A stretch of DNA of 64,000 bases from Salinisphaeraceae bacterium (GTDB lineage Bacteria; Pseudomonadota; Gammaproteobacteria; Nevskiales; Salinisphaeraceae). Shown here in pieces: positions 35,431 to 46,400 of the stretch (its first letter is position 1; each line of letters opens with the position of its first letter). The stretch covers positions 49,080 to 113,079 of the forward strand of contig NYTH01000006.1 of assembly GCA_002683405.1 (NCBI GenBank). The letters are read 5' to 3'. The notes under the pieces were generated by a model, which saw nothing but the letters and a program-made list of their open reading frames with translations, was not told the DNA's origin and did no database searches. The translations under genes and the position numbers were made by a program.

Positions 35431-35445
35431 GCAAGCGATATGCCA
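35431..35445 (-). promoter_or_regulatory. Predicted sigma-54 promoter driving the minus-strand operon
   Basis: On the minus strand the sequence reads TGGCATATCGCTTGC, with GG and GC of the -24/-12 boxes at the exact spacing of the consensus (TGGCAC, five bases, TTGC). One base differs from the -24 consensus. Transcription would start near 35419 and give a leader of about 65 bases before ATG 35354. The same spacing is seen in the opposite promoter at 35694-35709. Confidence 0.6.
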
Positions 35446-35542
35446 GATGTAAAAAGGGAGGCAAGACCCGGCATGCGACTGCCGGCCGATCGGCGCAACC
35501 GGCGAGCATCAATAGTTTCCACACGGGGAAACGCCGTTTCGG

Positions 35543-35582
35543 CTGTTTCAGATTGAGACAGTGCCGTATTGATATGAGACAG
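35543..35582. promoter_or_regulatory. Putative enhancer site: inverted repeat plus repeated TGAGACAG
   Basis: CTGTTTCA (35543-35550) and TGAGACAG (35554-35561) form an 8-base inverted repeat with one mismatch around a 3-base spacer. TGAGACAG occurs again at 35575-35582, exactly 21 bases further, about two helical turns. This central position, about 100 and 110 bases from the two divergent sigma-54 promoters, suits an activator binding site. Which activator binds it is unproven; the one encoded at 12676-14661 is the only candidate in the window. Confidence 0.5.
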
Positions 35583-35693
35583 GCGGTGCAACAGGCCGGT
35601 GCCTTCGCATTGACCGGCCATGCAGGTGGCCGCCGTATTGCACAGGCCGGCTGCGGGGAAAAGTCTGCGTCTCGGGGGTCGCCCTGTCGAGAG

Positions 35694-35709
35694 TGGCACG
35701 GCCGTTGCT
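35694..35709 (+). promoter_or_regulatory. Predicted sigma-54 promoter, perfect -24/-12 match
   Basis: TGGCACGGCCGTTGCT matches the sigma-54 consensus (TGGCACG, four bases, TTGC then A/T) without mismatch. It lies 43 bases upstream of ATG 35753, so transcription would start near 35720 and drive the CoA ligase to BVMO operon. The rest of the 398-base divergent gap 35355-35752 holds the mirrored promoter at 35431 and the repeat at 35543-35582; no sigma-70 promoter of note was seen. Confidence 0.75.
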
Positions 35710-35752
35710 CTAGGCTCCAAGTGTTCATGCGACCCATTCTCCGAGCCAGCCC

Positions 35753-37387
35753 ATGCAGCTCAACCTGAAAAGCTTTTTCGAACGCACGGAAACCTACTTT
35801 CCGGCAAATACGGTAGTCAGCCGACAGGCGGATGGCAGCCTGCATCGTTATGACTACGGGCAGCACTGCGCCCGGGCGCGCCGGCTGGCCAGCGCCATCA
35901 AGCTGGCTGGCATCCGCGCCGGTGATCGCGTGGCTACGCTCGGGTGGAACACGTATCGGCACATGGAGCTGTATTCTGCCGTGCCCTGCATGGGCGCGGT
36001 GCTACATACCGTGAACATACGCATTGCCGACGAACACGTGGCCTACATCATCAACAAGGCGGCCGATCGAATGCTGTTCGTCGATCCTGACCTGTTGCCG
36101 ATCATCGAACGGCTGGCCGGGCAGTTACCCTCACTGGAAAAGATCGTGGTTACTGGCAACCTTCCGGACGAGTGTTCGGTCAAGGGCGTTATAGCCTACG
36201 AGGAGTTTCTGGAGCAGGGCGAGGCCAGTTACGAATTCCCGGATATCGACGAGAACGCCCCCTGCGGCATGTGCTTCACCTCGGCGACGACCGGTCTGCC
36301 CAAGGGAGTGGTTTATACCCACAGGATGCTGTACTTGCACACACTGGGTATGTGTGCGGTCGACTCTCTGGGTATTGCCGAACGCGACAGCATTCTACCC
36401 GTCGTGCCGATGTTCCATGCCAATACCTGGGGGCTGCCGTTCGCGGCCATAGCGGTGGGCGCGAACATGGTGCTACCCGGGCCCCAGCCGGACGCCGCGG
36501 CGATACTCGACCTGATCGAGGCTGAGCGGGTGACTTTCTGCGCGGCCGCCGTCACGGTGGGTGTGCAGATGGCCCGGGAACTCCAGCAGCGCACCCGTGA
36601 TATTTCCAGCCTGCGTGAACTCATGCTGGGCGGCTCGGCCACCCCGGCGGCCCTGATGCGCGAATTCGCCAGCCGGCATGACGTTTCGATCTACACGGCC
36701 TGGGGCGCCACCGAATGCGCTCCGCTGGCGACCACCACCCACCTGCGCCGCGAGCTGCTGGATGCCGGCGAGGATGCACGCATTGCGGTGCGCGCACGCC
36801 AGGGCATTCCCGTGCCGGGGGTTGAACTCAAAGTGCTGGATGAGCAGGGTCGGGCCGTGTCATGGGACGACGAGCAGGCCGGTGAAATCTTTGTTCGCGG
36901 CCCCTGGATAGCCGAAACCTATTACGAGGACGAACGCTCGCAGGCCGGCTTCGAGAACGGATGGTGGAAGAGCGGCGACATCGCCACCGTCGGCCCCGAC
37001 GGTTCCCTGAGGCTGGTGGACCGGGCCAAGGACCTGATCAAATCCGGCGGCGAATGGATATCCTCGGTGGATATCGAAAATCAGCTCATGGCCCACCCGA
37101 ACATCGCGGAAGCTGCGGTGGTCGCCGCGCCGCACCCGCGCTGGCAGGAGCGGCCGCTGGCCTACGTGGTGGCCGAAGCCGGTGAGTCGGTGCCGATGGC
37201 AGACAAGCTGCGTGCCTGGCTGGCGGAATACTTTGTGAAATGGTGGTTGCCGGACGATTTCGTCACGTTGACGGCACTACCGCGCACAGGCGTGGGCAAG
37301 GTTGACAAGCGCGAACTGCGTGAAATTTCCGCCCGGCATTTCGTGGATGACGAAGTACACACCGACCAGGAGGCCGCAAACAAATGA
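35753..37387 (+). CDS. AMP-forming acyl-CoA synthetase (FadD-like)
   Basis: A 544-residue fatty-acyl-CoA-synthetase-like ligase. The phosphate loop is FTSATTGLPKGVVYTH near residue 180, then VPMFHANTWGLPF, AWGATECAPLAT and DRAKDLIKSGGEWIS, and the C-terminal lysine in GVGKVDKREL. It resembles medium/long-chain FadD enzymes. It leads the operon, sitting 43 bases behind a perfect sigma-54 promoter, and its stop overlaps the aldehyde dehydrogenase start (ATGA). It likely activates the acid produced by the downstream alcohol and aldehyde dehydrogenases. Confidence 0.92.
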   Translation: MQLNLKSFFERTETYFPANTVVSRQADGSLHRYDYGQHCARARRLASAIKLAGIRAGDRVATLGWNTYRHMELYSAVPCMGAVLHTVNIRIADEHVAYIINKAADRMLFVDPDLLPIIERLAGQLPSLEKIVVTGNLPDECSVKGVIAYEEFLEQGEASYEFPDIDENAPCGMCFTSATTGLPKGVVYTHRMLYLHTLGMCAVDSLGIAERDSILPVVPMFHANTWGLPFAAIAVGANMVLPGPQPDAAAILDLIEAERVTFCAAAVTVGVQMARELQQRTRDISSLRELMLGGSATPAALMREFASRHDVSIYTAWGATECAPLATTTHLRRELLDAGEDARIAVRARQGIPVPGVELKVLDEQGRAVSWDDEQAGEIFVRGPWIAETYYEDERSQAGFENGWWKSGDIATVGPDGSLRLVDRAKDLIKSGGEWISSVDIENQLMAHPNIAEAAVVAAPHPRWQERPLAYVVAEAGESVPMADKLRAWLAEYFVKWWLPDDFVTLTALPRTGVGKVDKRELREISARHFVDDEVHTDQEAANK

Positions 37388-38835
37388 TCGCGGATATCAG
37401 CATTCCGGATTGCAGCAAGCTGTTCATCGGCGGCGAGTGGGTGACCCCGGATCAGCAGAAGAGCTACAGCAACGAAAACCCCGCCCGGCGCGAGCCTATC
37501 AATGAGGTGGCTATTGCCGGGGCGGCCGACGTAGACCGCGCGGTGCAGGTCGCTCGCGCGGCGCTGGACAGCAAGGAATGGGCCGGCATGCCGGCCGCCG
37601 ACCGCGGCCGGCTACTCTGGCGAGTGGGTCAGACCTTGCGCGAGCGCGCCGCGGACCTGGCTGCGCTGGAGTCCCTGGATACGGGCAAGCCTTTTGTGGA
37701 GGCACTGTACGGCGACATCCCCCATGCCGCGGGCGCCTTCGAGTATTTCGGCGGCTGGAGCAACAAGATTTCCGGTGAAGTGCTACCGGTACCACCGCGC
37801 TTTTTCGACTACACGCGGCGCGAACCGGTAGGCGTGGTAGGCGCTGTCATCCCGTGGAATTTTCCCCTGCAAATGGCAGCGATGAAAATCGCTCCGGCGC
37901 TTGCAATGGGTAACAGCATTATTCTCAAACCGGCCGAGCAAACGCCACTCACGGCTTTCGCGCTGGCCGGCATCCTGGAAGAGCTGGGTCTGCCCGCAGG
38001 CGTGGTCAGCGTACTTCCCGGTTTCGGCCAGACGGGTGCGGCCATCGTGGCGCACGCCGACGTGGACAAGATCACATTCACCGGGTCCACCGCCGTGGGC
38101 AAGCAGATCATGCGTGGCGCCGCCGACACGCTTAAGCGGGTCTCGCTGGAACTGGGCGGCAAGTCGCCGAACATCGTGTTCGAAGACGCTGATATCAAGC
38201 GCGCGGTGCGGGGGGTGACTACGGGCATTTACTACAACCAGGGACAGATGTGCACCGCCGGCTCGCGTGTACTCGTTCACGAAAGTGTTCACGACGCCTT
38301 CATGGAAGCCTTCCTCGCGGAGGCGAGCAAGATCAGGCCGGGCGACCCCATGGCCAAGGAGACCCGCATGGGTGCGCTGGTGTCCGAAGAACAGTTCGAA
38401 CGGGTCAGCCAGTACGTGGAAATTGGCAGGAAGGAGGGGGCCAACGTTGCGCTGGGCGGCGGTCCGGGCGACGGCGACGGGTATTTCTACAAGCCCACCG
38501 TATTCACCGATGTCCGCCCGGAACAGCGTATTGCCCAGGAAGAGATCTTTGGCCCCGTGGTGGCCACCACGACCTTCGCCGACGAAGAAGAGGCCCTGGC
38601 AATTGCCAATGGTGTGACCTACGGCCTGGCATCCGGCATCTGGACCAACAACCTGTCGCGCGCGCATCGGGTGGCGCAGGGTCTGAAGGCGGGTACCGTC
38701 TGGGTCAACACTTACAACGCTCTGTGGAACGAAGCGCCCTTCGGCGGTTACAAGCAGAGTGGACATGGCCGGGAAGGCGGGCGTTACGGCGCAGAGCTAT
38801 ATACCGAAATCAAGAACGTTTGCATATACATCTGA
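37384..38835 (+). CDS. NAD(P)-dependent aldehyde dehydrogenase
   Basis: A 483-residue aldehyde dehydrogenase with all hallmark elements: PWNFPLQMAAMKIAPALAMG, FTGSTAVGKQIM, the catalytic Glu in LELGGKSPNIVF and the catalytic Cys in NQGQMCTAGSRV. It would oxidise an omega-oxo acid or similar aldehyde to the acid, as ChnE does after cyclohexanone ring opening. It is coupled to the CoA ligase by ATGA and precedes a zinc alcohol dehydrogenase by 14 bases, giving the pair needed to turn a hydroxy acid into a dicarboxylate. Confidence 0.93.
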   Translation: MIADISIPDCSKLFIGGEWVTPDQQKSYSNENPARREPINEVAIAGAADVDRAVQVARAALDSKEWAGMPAADRGRLLWRVGQTLRERAADLAALESLDTGKPFVEALYGDIPHAAGAFEYFGGWSNKISGEVLPVPPRFFDYTRREPVGVVGAVIPWNFPLQMAAMKIAPALAMGNSIILKPAEQTPLTAFALAGILEELGLPAGVVSVLPGFGQTGAAIVAHADVDKITFTGSTAVGKQIMRGAADTLKRVSLELGGKSPNIVFEDADIKRAVRGVTTGIYYNQGQMCTAGSRVLVHESVHDAFMEAFLAEASKIRPGDPMAKETRMGALVSEEQFERVSQYVEIGRKEGANVALGGGPGDGDGYFYKPTVFTDVRPEQRIAQEEIFGPVVATTTFADEEEALAIANGVTYGLASGIWTNNLSRAHRVAQGLKAGTVWVNTYNALWNEAPFGGYKQSGHGREGGRYGAELYTEIKNVCIYI

Positions 38836-38849
38836 CCAGGAGTTTAGCC

Positions 38850-39962
38850 ATGCCTGATACCGGTCGAGTTGCCCTGTTTCACGGGCCCGCGAAACCCTTC
38901 GAGATTCGCGAGATGCCGGTGCCCGATCCCGAGCCGGGCGCCACGCTGATCAAGGTCAGCATGGCCAATATCTGCGGCTCGGACCTGCACGCCTGGCACG
39001 GCCGCTTCGTGCTGGCGGGGCTGGGGGGCGTGCTGCCCACGGTACTCGGCCACGAGATGACCGGCGTGGTCACGGCCTTGGGTCAGGGCCTGACACGCGA
39101 TGCCGATGGCTTGCCGCTCGCGGAGGGTGATCGGGTGACGTTCACCTACTTTACGGGCTGTGGGCAGTGCTACGGCTGTTTGCGCGGCAAGCGTACCTCC
39201 TGCAGCAACCTGAGCATGCCCATGACGCAGAGCGCCGAAGCGTGGCCGCACTTCGTGGGTGCTTACGGCGATTATTTCTACGTGCGACCCAACGCGGCCA
39301 TTTACAAGGTGCCCGAAGGCGTGCCGGACGAGGTGGTCGCGGGCGCCAACTGCGCGCTGTCGCAAGTCATCGCCGGTTTCGAGCGATGCGCCCTGCGTTT
39401 TGACGAGGCCGTGGTCATCCAGGGCGCCGGCGGCCTGGGGCTGTATGCCACTGCCGTGGCCAAGGCCTTCGGTGCTCGCATGGTGGTGGCCGTGGATGCC
39501 GTGGCCGACCGCCTGGAGATGGCTTCCCGCTTCGGTGCAGACGCGACCATCAACATCAACGAACTACCCGATCCGAAAGCGCGCGCCAAGCAGATAAAAC
39601 AACTGACCGACGGTCGTGGTGCCGATGTGGTCATGGAAGTGGTAGGCGACGCGGCGGTGGTGCCGGAGGGTATTCGCATGCTCGCCCAGCACGGCCGTTA
39701 TGTGGGCATCGGCTGCATCAATGCCGGCCAGACCTACGAAGCAGATCCTTCACGGCTGGTCATGGCGAACAAGAGCTTCATCGGCGTCGCCCTGTACGAG
39801 CCGGATGTGCTGGGCAAAGCCCTGCGATTCCTGAGTCGTTACCGCGAGCAGTTACCGCTGGATGAGCTGGTCAGCCGCAAGTTTCCGCTTACCGAGATCG
39901 ATGACGCCTTCCGCAAGGCAGACCAGCGTGAAGTTTTGCGGGCCAGCCTGGTGCCGCATTAG
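38850..39962 (+). CDS. Zinc-dependent alcohol dehydrogenase
   Basis: A 370-residue zinc alcohol dehydrogenase. Catalytic zinc ligands appear as ICGSDLHAWHG and LGHEMTG, the structural zinc site as CGQCYGCLRGKRTSC, and the nucleotide motif as IQGAGGLGLYA. The start ATG 38850 has a CAGGAG ribosome site; the longer open frame upstream belongs to another frame of the aldehyde dehydrogenase. Placed between aldehyde dehydrogenase and SDR, it plausibly oxidises the hydroxy acid released by the esterase, like ChnD. Confidence 0.92.
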   Translation: MPDTGRVALFHGPAKPFEIREMPVPDPEPGATLIKVSMANICGSDLHAWHGRFVLAGLGGVLPTVLGHEMTGVVTALGQGLTRDADGLPLAEGDRVTFTYFTGCGQCYGCLRGKRTSCSNLSMPMTQSAEAWPHFVGAYGDYFYVRPNAAIYKVPEGVPDEVVAGANCALSQVIAGFERCALRFDEAVVIQGAGGLGLYATAVAKAFGARMVVAVDAVADRLEMASRFGADATININELPDPKARAKQIKQLTDGRGADVVMEVVGDAAVVPEGIRMLAQHGRYVGIGCINAGQTYEADPSRLVMANKSFIGVALYEPDVLGKALRFLSRYREQLPLDELVSRKFPLTEIDDAFRKADQREVLRASLVPH

Positions 39963-40006
39963 GAATCACTGCTGGTGACCGATCAATAACGAGTAGGAGA
40001 GAGGCT

Positions 40007-40762
40007 TTGGCGCAAAGACTGGAAAATAAAGTGGCCCTGATTACCGGCGCCGCCATGGGCATGGGGCGCCAGCACGCCTTGCATATGGCCCGGGAAGGCG
40101 CCGCGGTGGTTGTCTCGGACGTGGCCGATGATGCCGGACGCGAGGTGGTCGAGGAAATCGGGCAGTCCGGCGGCCGGGCCATTTATTGCCATCTTGACGT
40201 GGTTGACGAAGCCCAGTGGGGACAGGTCATCGATGCGGGTCGGCAAGCCTTTGGCCGCATCGACATCCTGGTGAACAACGCCGGCGTGCTGTTGTTCAAG
40301 GCGATACAGGACACCGAAACGGTCGAGTGGGAGCGCGTGCTGGATATCAACCTCAAAGGAGTTTTTTTGGGCTGCAAGCTTATTTTACCCGCCATGCGCG
40401 AGGCCGGCGGCGGCGCCATCATCAACGTGTCTTCCATTTACGGTCTGGTGGGGGCCCCTGGCGCGGCGGCCTATCAGGCAAGCAAAGGGGCGGTGCGCCT
40501 GCTCACCAAGTCCACGGCGGTGGACTACGCGCCCTTCGGTATTCGGGTCAATTCGGTCCATCCCGGGGTCATCGATACACCCATGACCCGGGAAGTGCTG
40601 GCGGACGAACAAATGCAGCAGCAAATCCTGCAGGGCACTCTGCTCGGACGGCCGGCCCAACCCGAAGAGGTTGCCCGGGCGGTGGTATTCCTGGCCTCGG
40701 ACGAGGCGTCCTACATGACCGGTTCGGAGCTGGTGGTGGACGGCGGCTACACCACGGTCTGA
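40007..40762 (+). CDS. SDR family oxidoreductase
   Basis: A 251-residue short-chain dehydrogenase beginning at TTG 40007 behind a GGAGAGAGG ribosome site. TGAAMGMGRQ is the cofactor motif, NNAGVLLF follows, and the catalytic YQASKGA is near residue 155. It ends with the typical GSELVVDGGYT. In this operon it would oxidise a cyclic alcohol to the ketone used by the BVMO (as ChnA or a secondary alcohol dehydrogenase does). The esterase gene starts 32 bases on. Confidence 0.9.
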   Translation: MAQRLENKVALITGAAMGMGRQHALHMAREGAAVVVSDVADDAGREVVEEIGQSGGRAIYCHLDVVDEAQWGQVIDAGRQAFGRIDILVNNAGVLLFKAIQDTETVEWERVLDINLKGVFLGCKLILPAMREAGGGAIINVSSIYGLVGAPGAAAYQASKGAVRLLTKSTAVDYAPFGIRVNSVHPGVIDTPMTREVLADEQMQQQILQGTLLGRPAQPEEVARAVVFLASDEASYMTGSELVVDGGYTTV

Positions 40763-40794
40763 GTTGCGTCGACGATCATACTGGAGACAAGAAC

Positions 40795-43354
<2,560 letters not shown>

Positions 43355-43583
43355 CCGGAAGAGGATGGTTGATCACAAGAGTCTTCGCTGCAATCAGTCC
43401 AGGGTGCCAGGTCCTGCTCTGTATCGCAGGCAAGTTTCCCTCATTCACGCCGTGGCTGTTCCAAACGAGGAATGGCTGCGGCGTGATTTTTGAGAAATGT
43501 CGCAATCCTCGGCAGGCACCGGATAAGACCACAGCGAGCGTAGTGGCATCTGGTGTGCGCGGTTACGCTTTGCGCTTGACAGA

Positions 43584-44315
43584 TTATTCGGCGGAAGCCT
43601 TTTCGGAACGCCCGAACTGCGAGGCGAACGAACGCACCTTGCGCTCGTGCATGAGCGCGAATAGTCGATTTACCCCGGGTATAACCTCGGTCAGAATAAG
43701 CTCGGCCTCCTTGTCCGCCAGGTCAGACAGTTTTTGTACGAAGAAGCGCACCTCACGAGAGAACAGGTAATCCACGGCCGACATGACAATACCCAGATCC
43801 TCGCTGGTCACGCCGCGCTCGGCGGAAAGTACGGATCTTCTGAGCTTGGCCCACTGAGTAAGAATCTCGACATCCAGGGCGGAGAGGGCGCCGCCTTCGG
43901 CCTGGATCACCCCGAGACGGCAAAGCTCGTCCATCTCCGCTTGCGAATAGCCAAGCCGGTCCCTGGTTTTCTTGAGCGGTGCCGAGGTTTCCGGGCTGGC
44001 CAGGCCCGTCCCCAGACGCTCGCTGATCAGTGCAAACACTTCCTTCTGACGCGGCGTGAATTCGTAATCATCAGTGTCATGGATAAGTGCCTTGATGGCA
44101 CGCAGTGGCAGGAATTCGCGTTCTTGCAGTTGGCGGATCAGCTTCACCAATTCAACGTGCCGCTCGCTGTACCACGCCATGTTGCGGGAGGTGCGCTCCG
44201 GTTCGGGTAGCAGGCCCTCGTGGATGTAGAACCGGATGGTCTCCCGGTTCACGCCAGTACGTTGCTCCAGGTGCTGCATCTTGTATCGCGTCTTGGCGGC
44301 AGGCATGGGACTCAT
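43584..44315 (-). CDS. MerR family transcriptional regulator
   Basis: A 243-residue MerR-type regulator. The winged helix-turn-helix is near the N terminus (YKMQHLEQRTGVNRETIRFY, then YIHEGLLPEP and the following ERHVELVKLIRQLQ). A long C-terminal region of unknown ligand specificity follows, without Cys clusters, so metal sensing is unlikely. It starts at ATG 44315 (GGAG upstream; ATG 44306 is possible) and is divergent from the DUF1329 gene. Convergent with the BVMO gene; the 229-base gap 43355-43583 shows no clear signal. Confidence 0.85.
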   Translation of the reverse strand: MSPMPAAKTRYKMQHLEQRTGVNRETIRFYIHEGLLPEPERTSRNMAWYSERHVELVKLIRQLQEREFLPLRAIKALIHDTDDYEFTPRQKEVFALISERLGTGLASPETSAPLKKTRDRLGYSQAEMDELCRLGVIQAEGGALSALDVEILTQWAKLRRSVLSAERGVTSEDLGIVMSAVDYLFSREVRFFVQKLSDLADKEAELILTEVIPGVNRLFALMHERKVRSFASQFGRSEKASAE

Positions 44316-44498
44316 TCGCTCCGTTAGCAGAAATAGGCACTTCAGGACCAGGATTCGCAACCAGCCCTGTAACCGTGGCGACGGAAAATACCATAGCCCG
44401 GGCTTTGCGGCAGCCTGGCAAGGCCAATGTTCCGGGCAACCCGGACAGGCGCAGCGGCTTGCCCTACACCCGTCCGGGAACAAAAACCTGAGCAATGA

Positions 44499-44527
44499 TT
44501 GACAATGTTTCGCTGCTTGAGTAAATT
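44499..44527 (+). promoter_or_regulatory. Predicted sigma-70 promoter of the DUF1329 gene
   Basis: TTGACA at 44499-44504 is a perfect -35 box. It is followed 17 bases later by TAAATT at 44522-44527, which matches four of six positions of TATAAT. Transcription would start near 44535, with about a 40-base leader before ATG 44573. It lies in the gap that is divergent to the MerR gene (44315), whose protein could act here. Confidence 0.55.
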
Positions 44528-44572
44528 GCAAAGTACGAAGTAATACTATGCACTATTTGAGAGGATCGCAGT

Positions 44573-45958
44573 ATGGCCAATTTGCGGGGACTGGTAACCA
44601 GGGTTTTTTGCGTTTTGGCGGTTTCGGTAGTACCCGTCGCTACAGTCAGCGCAAAAGTGTCAGCCGAAGAAGCCGCCAAACTCGGCGATACCCTGACGCC
44701 CGTGGGCGCGATTAAAAAAGGCAACGATGAGGGCAGCATTCCGGAGTGGAACCCATGGCCGCAGAAAGGTGATCTTTCCGGCCAGGATCTGACCGCGGAA
44801 AACTTCCCGGACACCATTGGCAAGCTTCTCGAAGAAGAGCCGAAAACTGTTCTTACCAAGGACAATTACAGCGAACACGCCGACAAGTTGACCAAGGGTC
44901 ACCAGGCGCTTTTCGAGCTCTACCCCGACTACAGGATGCAGGTATACCCAACGCACCGGAACGTGGGATATCCCGAAGAGGTCTACAAGTATTCGAAAAC
45001 GAATGCCACGACCTCGTACATGGACGGTTGCAACGATTGCGTGCGCGACGCGGAGTTCGGCTTTCCTTTCCCCATCCCGAAAAACGGTGTCGAGGTAATG
45101 TGGAACCATCGCCTGCGCTGGCGCGGCGAGCATGTCGAACGCAATAACGACCAGGCCATCGTGCAGCAAAGCGGCTCCAAGCAGGTGACGAAGCTGGTCG
45201 AGAATGTGAAGTTCCCCTATACGCTGCTTGGCGGCGAGCACCAGCGAATCGATGACAAAGACGACATCATGATTTACTACCAGTCGGAGACTACCTCGCC
45301 GCCCCGCAATGCGGGCCAGTACCTGCTGGCCTGGGAGCATGTGGGGTACCGGTCAGCCTGGCTGTACAACCCCGGCCTGCGTCGCGTGCGCCGCGCGCCG
45401 AATGTCCAGTACGACAATCCTTATGAAGGCACGGACGGCCAGCAGTTCTACGACCAGGTCGACATGTACAACGGCGCCATGGACCGTTACGACTACAAGC
45501 TGGTCGGCAAGAAGGAAATGCTGATCCCCTACAACAACTACGCCATCAATCAGCCGGACCTTGAATACGAAGCCGATCTGCTGGGCGACAAGCATCTGAA
45601 CCAGGACCTGATGCGCTATGAGTTGCACCGCGTCTGGGTTGTCGACGCCACCCTCCGCGACGGTACCAGCCATCAGTTCAAGCGCCGTACCTTTTACATT
45701 GACGAGGACGGCTGGAATATCGTGGCGGTGGATTGCTATGACAACCGCGATGACCTCTGGAAGTTCCAGGAAGCGGCCAATACGCACCTGACCACGGGCC
45801 AGTTTGTGGGTGGCGCGCCCGAGTTGATCTACGACCTGCAATCGGGCCTGTATTTCGCCACTGCAATGATTAACGAGGGCAAGCCGAACGATTTTTCCGT
45901 GGCGTACGACGATCAGTATTTCTCCGCACAGGCGCTCAAACGCAGAACCTCCAGGTAG
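44573..45958 (+). CDS. DUF1329 family envelope protein
   Basis: A 461-residue DUF1329 protein with an N-terminal signal peptide (about residues 1-27, ending in VSA). It has the family's recognisable NEGSIPEWN-like start after the signal, and WDIV-type strands such as FYIDEDGWNIVAVDCYDNRDD near the C terminus. DUF1329 proteins are found beside DUF1302 outer-membrane proteins in degraders of hydrophobic compounds. They are thought to be periplasmic, with a LolB-like fold, and may ferry lipids or hydrophobic substrate; function is not established. A DUF1302 gene follows 442 bases later. It has its own promoter, TTGACA-17-TAAATT (44499-44527). Confidence 0.88.
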   Translation: MANLRGLVTRVFCVLAVSVVPVATVSAKVSAEEAAKLGDTLTPVGAIKKGNDEGSIPEWNPWPQKGDLSGQDLTAENFPDTIGKLLEEEPKTVLTKDNYSEHADKLTKGHQALFELYPDYRMQVYPTHRNVGYPEEVYKYSKTNATTSYMDGCNDCVRDAEFGFPFPIPKNGVEVMWNHRLRWRGEHVERNNDQAIVQQSGSKQVTKLVENVKFPYTLLGGEHQRIDDKDDIMIYYQSETTSPPRNAGQYLLAWEHVGYRSAWLYNPGLRRVRRAPNVQYDNPYEGTDGQQFYDQVDMYNGAMDRYDYKLVGKKEMLIPYNNYAINQPDLEYEADLLGDKHLNQDLMRYELHRVWVVDATLRDGTSHQFKRRTFYIDEDGWNIVAVDCYDNRDDLWKFQEAANTHLTTGQFVGGAPELIYDLQSGLYFATAMINEGKPNDFSVAYDDQYFSAQALKRRTSR

Positions 45959-46137
45959 CGCTTGTGCCGAGTATGGAGATGATCGCTTGTGGGATACCTG
46001 CGGCTGCCCGGGTTTTGCCATCCCCGGGTTGTCACCTTGGGTTGATGCGGTACAGGGCCCTGGGGGTATGGCGCTAACAGCGTAGTGTCGAGCTAGTGAG
46101 GATAGTTTCGATTATGACGCGGACCAGACGCGCGCAA

Positions 46138-46218
46138 AGGCCCAACTCCAGCGTTGGCCGGTTCGACTCGACTGTGGGCTCTGCCACAGCGCTTCGCCGG
46201 CCGCCTTGGGTTGGGCCT
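46138..46218. repeat. Nested inverted repeat (three-tier hairpin), attC-like outer boxes
   Basis: Three concentric perfect stems: AGGCCCAAC/GTTGGGCCT (46138-46146 and 46210-46218), GGCCGG/CCGGCC (46156-46161 and 46197-46202) and CTGTGG/CCACAG (46172-46177 and 46184-46189). The outer pair contains GCCCAAC and GTTGGGC, which fit the integron attC R''/R' consensus RYYYAAC and GTTRRRY. It lies in the 442-base gap 45959-46400. No T-tract follows directly, so a simple terminator is less likely. The rest of the gap shows only a 10-base palindrome (CAGGGCCCTG) and the operator at 46355. Confidence 0.45.
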
Positions 46219-46354
46219 ATTGCGTAGTCAGAGTTTTCTAGGCAAACGCGATCGGCGCAGGATTCAACCAGAGATTCCTTAGGGGCTTACACACGTAAAA
46301 AAATAGCCGTAGTCATTTTGTAGGAGCGGCACACAAATAAGGTCAAGCAAATAA

Positions 46355-46368
46355 TGACCAAAAGGTCA
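46355..46368. promoter_or_regulatory. Perfect TGACC-N4-GGTCA inverted repeat (putative operator)
   Basis: TGACCAAAAGGTCA pairs perfectly over five bases with a four-base spacer, 33 bases upstream of the DUF1302 start. It is followed by ATAAG, as at 15561-15580, so the two sites share the 13-base stretch AAAGGTCAATAAG. A nearby AAGGTCAA half-site lies at 46339-46346. The same regulator may control both this gene and the thiolase-fold operon. The position is close to the start codon, consistent with repression. Confidence 0.55.
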
Positions 46369-46400
46369 ATAAGTGTCATAAAAATGACAGGGAGGAGATC

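Noticed and set aside
44380..44480. Possible sigma-54 site near TGGCAAGGCCAATGTT
   Set aside because: The spacing and -12 bases do not fit; a good sigma-70 promoter lies just downstream.
44573..45958. Calling the DUF1329 protein LolB
   Set aside because: Only a structural resemblance is reported for the family; the gene context and size differ from the lipoprotein LolB.
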